Positions 26,584 through 39,922 of a stretch of 64,000 nucleotides of DNA are shown one piece after another. A program made the translations under genes and the position numbers. The notes beneath the pieces were generated by a model, which saw only the letters and a list, made by a program, of their open reading frames with translations, was not told the origin of the DNA and made no database searches. The stretch spans positions 1 to 64,000 of the forward strand of contig NW_001799017.1 of assembly GCF_000165425.1 (NCBI RefSeq), written 5' to 3'. Position 1 is the first letter of the stretch. Every line of letters starts with the position of its first letter. The DNA comes from Paramecium tetraurelia. Lineage: Eukaryota > Ciliophora > Oligohymenophorea > Peniculida > Parameciidae.

Positions 26584-27587
26584 TGATTCTTAATTCATTA
26601 AATAAAATATCTTGAATTAATTAAATTAATGTGATTACAGGTTTTATTGAATACTATTATATGAATTAAAAGATTACAAATGAAATATTATAAGCAATAA
26701 AATTCTTACTAATTTGAGGAGATAACCTTTTAGAATATTATTATATCAATTAAATATTTACAATAATTTTCATTTATAAATAATTATTTATGAGAATTTT
26801 AAAAACTGAAATTGGTTAATTTGGACAAGCTAGAAATAAAATCTATTAATTAGTAAAAAAGGAATCATATTAGCTATTTCATTTAAAAGTATTGATTATC
26901 GTGAATAAATGAATTCTTTGAACCATAATAAATATACAATATCTATATTTTTAACTTATTAGTTAATATCTTTGTAAAAATAACTAATATTTTGACTCAA
27001 AATTTCATAATTCTTTATTCTTGCTTTATTGCAATATAACAAAGAATTTAATAGTTATTGTAGTGTAATTCCATGATAATAAATACAATATTAACTGAAA
27101 TTTATAGAAAAATGCATTCCTTTGCTACTATCCTTTTCATCTTTTTTTGAATTAATATTAATACTTAATATGTTATTTTTTCAACACTTAACCAAATTAT
27201 AAGATATTCATAATCCAATTTAGTGATTAGATAAAGTGCTTACATCCTTATGGCTATTGATTTAATCTTTCTATTAAGAACCTCTAATTATATTGCTACT
27301 CAAGATATGAAATAAATTTTATTTATATATAACTAAGCAATCATCCATAAAGTGAACTAAAATACTAACATGAAATATGAAGTTCACTAAATACAGTTTG
27401 TATTGATTATATTGATCAGGTTAAACGCACTAATAGAAAAAAGAGAGTTATTAAAATCAGTGATTATAAATCTACTTGATATTGATAAAATTATTTCTTA
27501 TCTTATGAATGTTGATTGAATCCAATCCTGCAGATGTGTAAAAAAAATAATGATATCTAATTAATAGATTAATTCTTGAATAACTAA
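26584..27587. other. AT-rich spacer, about 1 kb
   Basis: No reading frame here looks like protein. It separates the start of the kinase gene from the 3' end of the H1-like gene. This is long for a Paramecium intergenic region, so a non-coding RNA or unrecognised small gene cannot be excluded. Confidence 0.4.
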
Positions 27588-27886
27588 TCATTTCTTGGCT
27601 TGTTTCTTGCTATCCTTCTTGGGAGCCTTCTTTGTGGCTTTTTTAGTAGCTTTCTTTGTTTTTGTTGCTTGCTTTCCTTATTTTTTGGGGGTGGATGCAG
27701 CAACTGGTGTTGAGGTGGTTGGTGCAACTGGTGTTGTTGTCACTGGGGCTGGTGCTGGAGTTGCATCAGTGGTCTTTTTAGTGACTTTCTTAACATTCTT
27801 TGTAGCTTCTACAATAAATTAAATAATTGACTTGGTGTTCCAGCCTTCTTGGCTCCCTTGTTTCCTTTTGTTGCTCCTTTTGCCAT
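27588..27886 (-). CDS. Linker histone H1-like Lys/Ala/Pro-rich basic protein
   Basis: Two exons (intron 27809-27831, 23 nt) encode 91 residues composed almost only of Lys, Ala, Thr, Pro, Gly and Val: repeated KKATKK and KKAPKK blocks with a central PAPAPVTTTPVAPTT segment. There is no winged-helix globular domain, as in ciliate macronuclear H1 proteins, which consist of a basic tail alone. Expected role: binding linker DNA and compacting macronuclear chromatin. The open frame continues upstream of the chosen ATG without a TGA for about 200 nt, so a longer N-terminus is possible (see findings). GC content is clearly higher than in the flanking DNA. Confidence 0.8.
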
Positions 27887-29449
27887 CTTATTTATGTTTT
27901 CTTATTTTTATTATTAATAATTTTTGTTATAAGCTTTAAATTCGAAATATTAAAATTTCGTTAATTTCATTGGTTTATTTGTGATTTTTTTGGATAATGA
28001 TATTGCAGGCCTTTAATTATCAAATAGCCAAATCTGCCCATCTATTCCCAGTACTTTATTTTAAACATCAATTAATTTCAAAGTTTCCCCTACCAGAGCA
28101 CCTCAAAAGGTAAATTATTATTCTTGATTTGCACCTTAACCGCATGAAATCATTATGAAACACCCTATACATCAGTAATCTTATGTTAAACAATGAAAAT
28201 GTTCCATGGCCTACTTTAAAACAAAGTTTGAAGTGGAATTTTTAAAACGTTGTTTTTAAAAAAAAAGTAATAATAATTTTATTTTTTTAATATTTGATCA
28301 ATTTAATTTAATAATTATTATCAGCCTATATTCTTATTCCTCATTGTAATTAAATTCATTACCATGTCCTTCCCTCACTCAAGTCTTCTACAATCTAAAA
28401 CTACACAAATTTAATCTTCAGTCTTCTGTCTATCACATAAAACGGTTGTTTTATACAAATTTCTCATGTAAGTATTGTTATGCATTGCTTTGTTCTTTCT
28501 CTTAATTCTATATGGGGTTACAATGTTGATACCCTATCACTTCTAAAAACCCTTAAGTTTCATCCAATCCTCTTGATTTAAATGGACAAAATATAATTTA
28601 AATTCATAAATAACGCAAAGTTTATATTCTATTTCTTCTCAAGTTGAATATTCATTTATTTTACATATTTCAAATTTAAGTTATGTTTTATATAATAATC
28701 TTAAATAAGTGAAAGTATACTCTATTTCAATATCTATAGAATTATTCCACATTAATTTTACACTTGCGATTCTTTTTACTTAAAGATTTTAGTTTAAAAT
28801 TTGGGTGTCCTAAATATTTGTTTAACATTAATTAATTAAATTATTAACCCTTTGATTCAAAAAACAATTCTTATAACCATTTTTAGAACTTAATATTCAC
28901 TTTACATTATAAATAATATTATGTTTATTAAACTACTTTTGATTAAACAATCTAAATAAAGGATGTGGACAGAATATCAAATCATCTGTTTCAATGTCAA
29001 TTCACTCAGTCTTCTTCTTTTTTAAGAAATTTTTTAATTTATAAAATTAAATTTTCCTAATTTCTTATTTTATTTTTCAACATAATCAATAATAATTATT
29101 TAGAATAAAATATTGTAAATTAAAATTTAAAGTCATAAGATAATACCTTATTTAATCTTAATAATTCAATTCTAAGTTCAATGTAAAAGCATTACGTAGA
29201 ATTACAAAAGAATGAGCATCTTTTACTTCTTTAAATATTTGTGATTGTTTCATTCAATGATTATTGAAGAAGGTTTAAACTTTAAAAAATATTACACTAT
29301 AAGCTTAGACCTATATAATTCTTATAAGTTTAGTATCGTAATCATGGGGTTACAAATATAATTGAATTACAAGTATGATATTAGCTAGAAGAATAATTTA
29401 TGAAATATAATATTAATTTTTAATAATATAGTTAAAAATAATTTAAATT
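27887..29449. other. Long spacer with weak coding hints
   Basis: Minus strand 27887-28207 is an open frame that can be spliced into a 5' extension of the H1-like gene. It contains GALVGETLKLIDV and VLGIDGQIWLFDNQ, which look protein-like but match nothing I know. Around 28380-28500, minus strand, a short frame beginning MHNNTYMRNLYKTT is also possible. The rest (28.5-29.4 kb) is AT-rich with nothing recognisable. Confidence 0.3.
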
Positions 29450-30247
29450 ATGAATTCAACAACTCCAAAATCAAGCGGAATCAATTACGCAAGTATAATT
29501 TTAGTTATAAGCTGATGGTAGAATTAAGAAAGCAACGATCAAACTAAGACACTTTACCAAAATCAATGTCAACCAATATAAAAATGGATGTCAATTAGGC
29601 TTAATAGTTTGGAGGGATGAAGCACAGAAGTACTTCTCAACACAATATTCATGAAATGGCATAAATTTAGTTGTTTGATTAATGTTTGGTGAAATAAGCA
29701 AATTAAAATGAGTTTCTGGTTTTCCTTGATAGATAGATGCAATACTTTTCTCAAACAACTCCAGTAATCAATGATGTCTATAAGCTTAGCAAAACTTTTC
29801 ATCTTTCAGAGTCAACAATAAAGCGATTTAAGATGAAAAGAAAAAGCTGTAAATCGAACTCCAAAAGTTTAACTAAGAAAACGCTTTTTTGATTAAGGAA
29901 ATAAAGGATTTGAATAAGACTAAGCAAATGCTTGTAAAGCGATATGATGCCTTGCAAGGTCTGATTTTAAAAGAACGATTGAACAATCAACCCAGGGTTC
30001 ACTAATATAGCAATCCGAAATTTCAACATCTTTTCAATCAAATTTCGCCAGTTTAAGAGACTATATCATCATTGACTGACGAGAGAGTAACATTATCCAT
30101 AGTTATGTTATTTAGTTTGAGAGTAATGCAACTTCGCTTGATTCTTCTCTATCATACGAGGATGATTAATCATCTGCATCGTAATTGCTAGATTTATTGT
30201 AGAAAAACTCGAAGCACAGATTCAATTTTTAAAAGCAAATGGTATGA
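29450..30247 (+). CDS. Hypothetical coiled-coil protein
   Basis: Four exons with introns 29493-29521, 29764-29789 and 30087-30115 give 237 residues. The N-terminal half is Ser/Gln/Thr rich and probably disordered. Residues about 110-170 form a strong coiled coil (DEKKKLQIELQKFNQENAF, then IKEIKDLNKTK). The C-terminus is acidic and Ser-rich (TSLDSSLSYEDD). Each intron is needed to avoid a TGA, and the spliced frame is consistent. No domain or close family is recognised. It converges with the next gene (91 nt between stops). Confidence 0.65.
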
Positions 30248-30338
30248 TAGTATTTAATTTTGTTTTCTTTTTAAGTTTCAAATTGCTTATTTAATATTAA
30301 ACTTAATATGAAAACAATATTCAGGAAACATTAATAAA

Positions 30339-31300
30339 TCATTTATTTAATATGCCAGTTGCAATTTCTTTTAAAAACCCTTTATTATCGGTCACTTACC
30401 TATCTGTATCCCAATTTTTAAGTCTGCTTTTCATTTTTTTTAATTATTTTTTCATTTCTACTATTTTAGGTTCGAAATCTGTGGGAAATTTAAATTTTTC
30501 TTCATTTTGTTCCTATATTAAATCTTTGATTTTTTGGTTGTTATCCAAAAACTATTTGATGTACTCCTTCTAAATAAGCGAAGGTAATTTAAAATTCAGC
30601 AGGTGCTTGTGTTTAGTAGTAGTTTGTTAGATTTATTTTTTGACTAAAATAACGGAAGGGGATCTTGATTATTTGAATTTATCAAGTGCCGATGCTGCAA
30701 ATAACTAGAGATTCTCAGTACTTTAATTCTTGGCCATTGATTGTGGAGATTGATGAATTTATTTCTTTCTATTTAAGATATTCTCATAGACTGCTTTTTT
30801 ATACTCCTCGAATTAAGGTTGGATAGACAGGTCTTAAGAGAGTAATAGGTGTTATCTTTCAGTAGTTGCCTAAATGACCTTCATTCGCAATTCAGCATTC
30901 GATCTACTTCTATACTTACCTAAGTAAATAAAAAAGAGTACTGAGATTTCGATCTTCTAGGGAGAGTTTTTTGGGTGGGAACTTCAACTTCATAGGATCA
31001 TTTTATATCCATTTTTCGTTTGCAGTCTCCTGCACTTACTATATGTTTTATTTTCTAGGAGTAGAGTATTTATCTGCTTAGAATAGCCTATTCATTCTGT
31101 CTCTTTCATTAACAAAAGGAATAAAAATAGATTCGCTTAGCTTAGGTTCATTCGAATTTTCTAGCAAAATAAAGTATTTTCATAGTTGTACTATCATTTT
31201 CGTGATTCTGAAGTGTAAGTAGTATGGGCATAGCACCAGGAACATTATTGGACATGGGATTGGAAAGTGCACATTTGGCCCTGATTATGCCAATACTCAT
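30339..31300 (-). CDS. Hypothetical coiled-coil protein
   Basis: Three exons (introns 30920-30941 and 31161-31191) give 302 residues from ATG 31300. An in-frame ATG at 31342 would add 14 residues, but these lie in sequence of AT-rich leader composition. The protein is Lys/Ser/Gln rich, with a block near residue 55 (SIFIPFVNERDRMNRL), a mid-section of Ser-rich disorder, and a C-terminal coiled coil (NEEKFKFPTDFEPKIVEMKK). Function unknown. A hydrophobic frame on the opposite strand (30352-30573) is only its shadow. Confidence 0.6.
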
Positions 31301-31443
31301 ATTATAATTTAATAATAATGTTATTAAGTTGAAAAAATTCATTTCTCAGACTTCAATATGTCATTGCATCCTGTATGTATTAAATTTAAAGATTGAATTA
31401 AGGTACAAATAGATATTATAATATATTTAATTTGATTTATAAT

Positions 31444-34400
31444 TCAATGATAAAAGTTCTCATACTTTTTTAAAATCTCATCAAATTCAACATAATTAAA
31501 TTCTATGCCTTAATATGCAAATCTAAAATAATATAATCAATTAATAATACCTTTTGCAAATTACTCTGAATTGATCATCTGTTAAGGGCAATTTGTGAAA
31601 GTCCATAATGGATCTAAACCTAGTAAAAGTGATTTTGCCTGATTTAGTTTTATCCTAAACATTACTCATGAATTCTATACCTTATCTTGAAAGTGAGGTT
31701 TAAGCAAAATCCTATGCTTTCTAACGACTTCACCAAGTCTTAACATAATGGCATGTAAGGCTTCCTCCTCATCTTGAGTCAAAGCATCTCTTGGATCAAG
31801 GAAAGTGGGGATGATATGAACAGGTGGTTTCATCAGTGGATCCTTATCTAATCCCTAATTGCATGTATAACAGATAAATTACTGTTTTGGTAAATACGAT
31901 TTCTACATCCTCTATAAACTTAGCGTAATTGACTCTGATGGGATCCTCAGGAACAACATACATGGTTTCTAAGAGATCCAAACTTTCTTAATCCAAATCT
32001 ATCTTCATCTGGCTTAGAACTCCTCTAAATTTATTTGTAGGCATCAATCCTTTTCTCAAAGGGTCAAAGTCCTTGAAATAATCACCCAATCTCAATCTCT
32101 TCACTTTGACAGCCACTTTAATCTACTCTAATAAAACTGAAGGTTATAACTAAATTAAATGGAAGTAAGTACTTTTTCTTTCTCTTTTGGCTTAACACCA
32201 ACATACGCTTGAGATGCTCCAGACTCTGTTTGAATTTCCAATGGTGGTTAGGTGTCATTTATAAATTGAACATATCTAATATCTCCATCATCTTCTGCAG
32301 CATAGATCTTGACAACTGCTTAAAATTCTTCATCTGACAATATGAAATTAACTGTAGCCAATGTCTATCTAAATTATTTTGGTGACACTTTATTTCTCCC
32401 TAATTTGTCCCAATCTTAAAAGAATTATTTGATATCAAGTCTGGTTGCCTTACAAAAATATTGAAACTTCTTTTTCACTACTTCAGCTACTTGTCTATCT
32501 CTTTCAGTGATTGACACTCTGCCATAATTATATTAGGTGGACATTAAAGGCACATCTTCTGATGGACTTACTTTTTCCAAATTTTTAGTAGTGAACACTT
32601 AATCTACTTAATCAGTGAATTCTTTCCATTGAACAAATCCTTGTTTGTCTTTACAACCAAAATTGTTGAGAATCAATTAGAATTCTGCATCTGACAAGAG
32701 GATTTTTGCCATACTCAATCCTTTTCTGAGTTGAGTCACTGTAATTGTGCCACTTCTTAGTTTATCAAAGTCTCTTAAGAATTCTGCAATTCTCTATCGT
32801 TATTCTTTGACAATTCTCCTCAATTTGGCCATCAAATCTTCAAAATCATTTGGTTAATCATTCCTAATAAAGGCTTGACTTAAATTATCTGATTTCACAT
32901 AATTCTTAAATGCATCTGCATGTGATTTACTTATGGCTACTCCTTCATCTGATTGATCTACAATTCTACAAAAATCATAGTAATTGACTTCGTTTAAATT
33001 TGCCTTATCTACAAATCTCTTCAACAATAGATTTAATGAAACTGGGTCTGGAAATAGATTGAATTGATTCAGGATTCTTAAGAATTGATTAGTTGTGATG
33101 TAACCTTATTTCGTTTTATCAAAATCTTCAAACACTGGTTTTAATAGCACTCTCTTATTTTGAATGGCCTGTTTGTATTTCATTAGCAACTCATCCAATT
33201 AAATTGCCTCCTATTCTGTCATCTATAAATATCTTCTTCTGGCAGGCAAAGTAGTCGAGTCATCAATTTAAGGTACTTATGCCTGTGGTTGCTTGTCAAT
33301 GCCCTTGATAGTGAATATTTTGTCAACGTCCTCGCAAAATTGATTATAATCCACTTAACCATTTGGAATCTTGTCAACTTTGTATTGATTCAACAATATC
33401 TATATTTCTTTTTCAGAAACAGGGATATTCTGGATATGCAAAATTCTAGCAAACTAAACCAATTAATTTGATAATATACTTAAGATTCAGTCACTAATCC
33501 TTTTCTCAAAGGATCAAAATCTTTAAAGAACTCTCTTATTCTGATTCTCTTCATTACAACATCTCCTTAGATCTTCTTCAATACTTGATGCAATGTGTTG
33601 ATATTATCTGTCAATTTTTTTGAGGTGAACAAGGTGGAAATCAAATCTAATCCCTCTTTGTCTTCAATGAAGTCATCATCCGGATGGACCTATGGAAATA
33701 TTATATCATTTTACATCTTTTGGATTCTATTTGATTCCTGTGATCACTCCACTGAGCATTTCTTATACATTATCGACATCATCACAAAACTTTACGTAAT
33801 TAACTTCCTTTGGATTTCCATTGTCGATATATTGTCTTATAAGTAATTGCAAGTATTGGTCTTTTGGCAATAATCCTAATTAATTTAACACTCTTGAAAA
33901 TTAATCTATTGTAATATGGGAACATGCAGTTCTATCAAAATCTTAAAATGGCTATTTTAAGAATATTCTTTTTGTTGCTATCTTTCTTTTAATAGCCAAC
34001 ATCAACCTTTTTACTGTGTCCTCTTCATCTTAGTTGAAAATCTAAATATATCAAATCGATACTTGGGGAGCTTGAAATACTTGCGCCTTTGCTTCGTTGT
34101 TCAGAAATTGCTCCTCAAGTTTGTTACAAAATGTTGTATATTGTACTAGGCCATCATTTAGTTTGTATCTCCTAATGATTTCCTCGATATCATCCTTTGT
34201 AAAATGAAAATTTATCATGGATAATGCAGACCGAAACTAAAGATGAATCACTCAATAATACCTTGTCTTCTGTCACCCAGCCCTTTCTCAATCGATCGAA
34301 ATCAGTAAAGAATTCTCTGACTCTTATTTGCTTCTTATACACATCTTGCTGTAATCTTGTCTCTATATCTTGTTACACATAGGTTCCAACTGCACCTTTG

Positions 34401-34453
34401 AATAAGATCAATTTACTTATAGATTGTCCTGCAGAAACTAAAGCTGTAGCCAT
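31444..34453 (-). CDS. Multi-EF-hand protein, possibly axonemal (EFCAB6-like layout)
   Basis: Nine exons with eight introns (31523-31550, 31655-31680, 31855-31882, 32150-32172, 33454-33479, 33690-33714, 34042-34062, 34237-34261) encode 935 residues. The protein is built from repeats of one unit, each holding a helix-loop-helix such as REFFTDFDRLRKGWVTEDKF, RDFDKLRSGTITVTQLRK or KDFDPLRKGLMPTNKFR, followed by a paired hand ending in VxYxxFxxDV. I count at least seven pairs. The loops are not canonical: the Gly is displaced (DFDxLRxG) and position 12 is rarely Glu. This arrangement resembles long EF-hand proteins of cilia such as EFCAB6, but the assignment rests on architecture only. A stable, perhaps calcium-independent rod is a reasonable inference. 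Confidence 0.82.
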
Positions 34454-35398
34454 CCTTCAGTTATCTTTTTTTTTGAGTATATATATTATTTAATTTATTG
34501 TCTTTCAAAACATCATTATAATTATAATTTCCCATTTTCAAAATTTGAACTGCCATCTTCTATACAATGATTCATCGATACAAATACCTTCATTTTATTT
34601 GCTAATTAATATTATTAAAATTAACTAAACATTTAGTTTAACATACATGCTACCCCAAAGAACCATCCAAAACAAGAAAATACAATTTGTCAATTACGTA
34701 ACATTTTCCAATCCTGTAGGACTCAAATTTAATAGAACCTAAGCTTATAAAACGGAGAAAAAAAGATCGAAAAAGAAAAATGAGCATTATGATATAAATT
34801 TAATATTTCTTCATTTATATTAAAAACTCATTAGCCTAAATTAGTTCACTCTTTATATAGTGTTACAATTTCCCAAATTTAACATAATATAAAGTTAAGA
34901 ATATAATTGTCACAAAAAATTTTACTTAAGAATATGAAAAAACAATCTTATTTGAGAAACACTGCGAATTCTACTTGATAAGATTAAGCGTTCATTATTC
35001 TAATTATTATAATATAATTTAAAAATTACTGAAATTTATTTAAACTTATTACATAATCCCACTTTTGTATAAGGTGTTTTGATTAAACAATTAGGAAGAT
35101 TATTTAAAAAGCCATCACCAATAAATCGTTTATATATTATTTGTTTAATTCCTATATTGATTTATATTCCCTATAGAATAATTATTGAAATGAATTAATA
35201 GATTACAATTAGGTCAACAAATGAATTTTTTATTACTTATAAGCAATAATTAAATAGAAAACCTGAATTCAAATAATGATGGATGTTTACATAATTCACC
35301 AAATATATAAATATATATAAAATTATTTTGTAAATAAATAATTAGAAATTGTAATTAACTAGTAAGATTGAATTTTAAATAAAATTATTTTATTTAAG
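34454..35398. other. AT-rich spacer with one possible small ORF
   Basis: From 34647 (+) a spliced frame (intron 34698-34719) begins MLPQRTIQNKKIQFVNY and continues with a very basic segment, then runs into AT-rich, unconvincing sequence. It could be a small basic protein with a missed second intron. Apart from it nothing is seen. It lies between two divergent minus-strand genes. Confidence 0.25.
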
Positions 35399-35896
35399 TC
35401 ATTTCTAATAAGGTTAAGTGAATGTTTAAAAAGCATAATTTGGTTATGCAAACGATGTGAGTTGATTCTTGATTTATTCGCACCAAAATGAAAGCATCAT
35501 AAAATTATTATTATTTTCATTTTCTTAAATTTCTTGTTATTCATTTTCCTCCTTCTGACTCTTGATCGATTTCTCAATGCAATTCTCTGTTTTTTGACAA
35601 TAGAGGTAAGTCGACATTTAAGGCTGAACAGGATTTAAGACAATGTCATAAATACGGATTATTTTTTTAAGTTTTCTTACTCTGCTCTCCTTTTTGCCTA
35701 CTCTTCCCTCTCTCATGTAAGTATTAATAATGGACTTACAGGTAGATTGTAATATATTATGTTCTTGGGCAACCTATCAAGATAGACAAGGTAGAATTAC
35801 ATCTGCTATAGACTTCTTTTCATTTAAGATCTGGTGTATGATCTGTTCTCTTAATTCATTATTTATCTTGCTGTATTGTTTTTTGAGGTCCTCCAT
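35399..35896 (-). CDS. Small helix-turn-helix DNA-binding protein
   Basis: Two exons (intron 35774-35800, 27 nt) give 156 residues. Residues about 10-60 form a helix-turn-helix of the kind found at the start of Tc1/pogo-type transposases and Psq proteins: ELREQIIHQILNEKKS, then IADVAQEHNI, then STCKSIINTYMREGRVGKK. The rest is basic, then Glu/Asn-rich, with no DDE catalytic region. A domesticated transposase DNA-binding domain or a small transcription factor are both plausible. Its start lies 82 nt after the stop of the TFIIIC-like gene on the same strand. Confidence 0.65.
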
Positions 35897-35978
35897 AATT
35901 GAATTATATTTTTATTATATGATGACAAAAATTTTGTTTAGAACTTAATAATTTCATAATCCTTAAATTAAAATCCGT

Positions 35979-37003
35979 TCATTATTTGTTCTGATGTTAT
36001 CTCAAACTTTTAATTTTTCGAACTATTATCTTCATCTGTTATTTTTCAAACCATCCATACTTCTCAAAATCCTTTGCACTAGGCGGATTTTGTTTCCCTT
36101 TGTTGATTGCCTCTTAAATTATTTTATCTATGTCCTTGTCTTACAAATCGCACAGTTACAATAAGGTAAAGCATTTCTGTGGGTAATCTTAATCCTCGCT
36201 ATTGGAGTCCTCATTTTAATTATTCTTAATGTTTATTGTTTAATACTTTGCTGCAATCGAATTTAATTGGGGATTGAATTATTTTAAAACATAGCATTTA
36301 GCCCAGGGTCCATTATAGTAGTAATAAACCATCTGCCCTAGCTTTTCTTCGTATTACTAAAATTATTTTAATTCTTTAATTAATTGTTTCTTAAGCCATA
36401 TTGGTTTTTTCTGGAATAGTTGATTTAAGGTGGGATCGGTTTCTTAGTAGATCTCATCTAAATTGGAGTGGGCCTCTCCAAATTTCAAGGGAGTAATGAA
36501 ATTTTTCTTCTCGACCTTATTTCTCTTCACATACTTTTTCATCAAATTTATCTTGAAATTGGAACCCCTCCAACAGAATGGCTTAGCAATGTCTCTTGGA
36601 ACGTGCTGCTTTTCCAGTTGATAAGGTTTACATTGTATGTATTCTATTGTGAATAGCAGGGACTATTACTTTTAAATTGGTTTAGGATGTTTTAATCATT
36701 TTCACCTTCAAAATAGAAGTCTTGAAAGTAATACTAAGAATCGTAAGTCTCATTGATTTCGCTCTCGTGTTCCAATTTATATACAACAATATTTGGATCG
36801 TTCTTGTGCTAAAATTTTCTCATTCTGAAAATGATGTTAGTCTGATTCATTTTTTTCAAAATAAACTTTCCCTTTTCAGAATTCATCACTTGCAAATCAA
36901 GCGGTTTTGTTTTGCCAGTTGGGAATTAAAACGTTTAGAGATCCACCTATTTGATTTCAGAATTAAAGTGAAAGGGTAGAGTTAAATGTGAGTACTCATT
37001 CAT
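35979..37003 (-). CDS. TFIIIC subunit 5-like (GTF3C5/Tfc1/Sfc1 family)
   Basis: Two exons (intron 36552-36574) encode 333 residues. The C-terminal half carries the hallmark of the TFIIIC tau-95/GTF3C5 family: FITPLKFGEAHSNLDE, then KKPIWLKKQLIKEL (winged-helix start), then MVYYYYNGPWAKCYVLK, equivalent to the family's 'LPYVAYYFxxGPWR' core. The N-terminal segment (FNSEIKQVDLQTFQF...KPLDLQV) matches the dimerisation barrel region more loosely. The protein is shorter than animal and yeast members, which run over 500 residues. Expected role: binding the A box of tRNA and 5S promoters for RNA polymerase III. I chose the TGA at 35979. An alternative splice extending the frame would need a 17-nt intron and was rejected. 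Confidence 0.75.
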
Positions 37004-37303
37004 TTTTAATAAATAAATAATATAATTTAAAATTTTCAATTCTGATAATCACATAGATTATCACATAAATTAGTATATCAATATAATTTCCATAACACTC
37101 TTTTATAAAGAAACAAGAAAAAACCAAATAATAAGCTCAGTTCTCAGAAACTTAAGATGTAGATCATCTAACTAATTTCTTTCCGTTTCCCCCTAAACGA
37201 AATTAGACGAATTGTGGTTAAAGTGTCAGATTCAATTTCAAGGGCTTAAGCTTAGTTTTGATAAGTTTTTCTCTATATTTTATTTTAAAATAAATAATAC
37301 AGA
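37004..37303. promoter_or_regulatory. Divergent intergenic region, TFIIIC-like/Rab2
   Basis: These 300 bp separate the starts of two divergent genes, so promoters for both must lie here or in the coding ends. No motif stands out except AT-rich tracts. Nothing coding was seen. Confidence 0.35.
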
Positions 37304-38048
<745 letters not shown>

Positions 38049-38251
38049 AGATTGAAATTATCAAAATATTACATTGATTTAGAAGTTGATTTATATATAT
38101 CTTTTGAATTCCAAATAATCGATTCTTAGAAAAGAAGAACCAAAACCTATAATAAATTCACAGTATTATAATAGGTCGTTTATCGTCTGATACTTTGGAT
38201 TGTCAAGTTTTTGTATTTATTATGATTGGATTTAATTATAAGTTTATAATT

Positions 38252-39377
38252 ATGAATAAAACTGAAAATGTTTTCAAATAAGAAAAAATATAAATCTCTG
38301 AATCTTAGGTTGCTCCTTTAGACATAATATCAATAATTCAGTAAAAGTACACCAGAAAAGCTAATGAATGCAACGATTGTAAAACTTAACATTATCTACT
38401 AGAGATTATCATTAATGAAATTCCTGAATCATCAAAAATTATTGACTCGACTCTTCAAAAGTAAGATAGCCAACAATAGCTAATATTTCAAAAGGATATC
38501 TATGCGAGAAGTTAGTCTATATTTAAATCTATGTAGATTCCTTTAAGAGTGTGGGTTGCATCTGTCGAATTTGTGAATTTTCGGAATATAAAGAAAATCC
38601 TCTAATTCGTGTGTGTAAATGCATTAGATCTCAAAAATACGTGCACGAATATTGTTTGAAAAAACTGATCATGAAAAAATATAGAAACAAACTTAATTAA
38701 GCAAAATGTGAAATCTGTTCTGATACGTATTAAATGGAACTCCAAATTGAAAAAATATTCGCTCCTGTAAATTACATATCTTATCTTTAGAAAATAGCAT
38801 GGTCGCAAAGCAAGGATAAACTACCTTTATTTTGTTTATTGGTCTTTTTGATTGTGATGATAGTCGTTGTAATCTTACTTGGAATTCGATTGTATGAACT
38901 TTATTGTAATTTAGATCAGAGGCTAATTAAATTACTGATCGGAAAAACTTTCTAGATTCCAAATCTTTCTTAATTTTATTTGTCATCTTTTCAGTGATTA
39001 TTATTCTAATATTGTTATGGCTGATTGCAATGATAGTCAAAGGGTTGTTAATTGTAGAGAAAATTATACTTTGGAAACTAATAGAATTCAAACCAGTGAA
39101 GAAATCTATACTTAATAAAAATATATTAATTTCAGACCTCAAATAATCATTTCGAAAATCTAAACTATGTACTGAATAAGAAACAATGTAAAACAGGACA
39201 AGTAGGCATCAAAATACATTTAATATATAAAAACAGAATCATAACTAAGAAGATCAATATATTGATGTTGGTGAAATATCTACATAAAGAAATTAACTAA
39301 AATAAGTTGCAGGAAATGTGCTTACTATTTAAACTGATCCTCGTTCAACCAAAAGATCAAGATTTTCAATAATTTGA
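38252..39377 (+). CDS. RING-variant (MARCH-type) membrane E3 ubiquitin ligase
   Basis: Three exons (introns 38511-38536 and 38892-38914) encode 358 residues. Residues about 95-155 form a C4HC3 RINGv finger: CICRIC, VCKC, HEYC and CEIC. Two transmembrane helices follow, one in the stretch LPLFCLLVFLIVMIVVVILL and the second in LILFVIFSVIIILILLWLIA, separated by a short charged loop. This is the standard MARCH topology with cytosolic finger and paired membrane spans. About 90 polar Gln/Ser-rich residues end the protein. Predicted to ubiquitinate membrane proteins on endosomes, ER or Golgi. Confidence 0.87.
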
Positions 39378-39922
39378 TTATTATTATTATCTTAATATTT
39401 CAATAACATAAAATTGATACCCTGTTGATGAAATTTAATTTAATGGTTTAATCCATTATTTTTTTAATTCATCATATAGATTAAAGCACATTTATATAAA
39501 AAATATTGAAATAAAGAATTAATTTATAGCATTATTTAAAATTTAACCAGCTAATAATTTCACTATATTTTTAATTTATTATATATCTTGAATAACCTTA
39601 ATTTTTTTAATTTACACCCAAACAAGAGAACGTTGTTGTAATGATAAACCACGAAATTAAAATTACATTATAAAGAGTATAGAAAATAAATTGAGATTGT
39701 TCACTAGTATATTTTAATTAATTAAAAAGTGGGAATAATAATTTAAAGACAAGAGTTTAGATCAATTTTAGAGGAGGTTGGAGGTGTATTATCAAGACGG
39801 TTTGTCTCAGAATAAGGGTGGCTTTTGAGAGAAGGAGTGATAGTTCAATTCTTTGAAGGGTGTCCTTTTTGTTTGTCTTCTCGTTAATAATTAACAGATA
39901 ATTTAAATATATTTATTTCAAA
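39378..39922. other. Spacer, about 545 bp
   Basis: Mostly AT-rich. From about 39757 to 39922 (+) a frame without TGA runs toward the next gene but lacks a start codon. GC is higher there than in the rest of the spacer. No protein similarity is recognised. Confidence 0.3.

Noticed and set aside
27595-27822. Hydrophobic plus-strand frame rich in Val/Phe/Ala
   Set aside because: It is the complement of the Lys/Ala-rich H1-like gene. Lys codons read backwards give Phe/Leu.
30352-30573. Membrane-like plus-strand frame
   Set aside because: It is antisense to the coiled-coil end of the 30339-31300 gene.
35700-35980. Extension of the TFIIIC-like protein through a 17-nt intron
   Set aside because: 17 nt is below the usual size. 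Without it a TGA ends the protein and the next gene has its own ATG.
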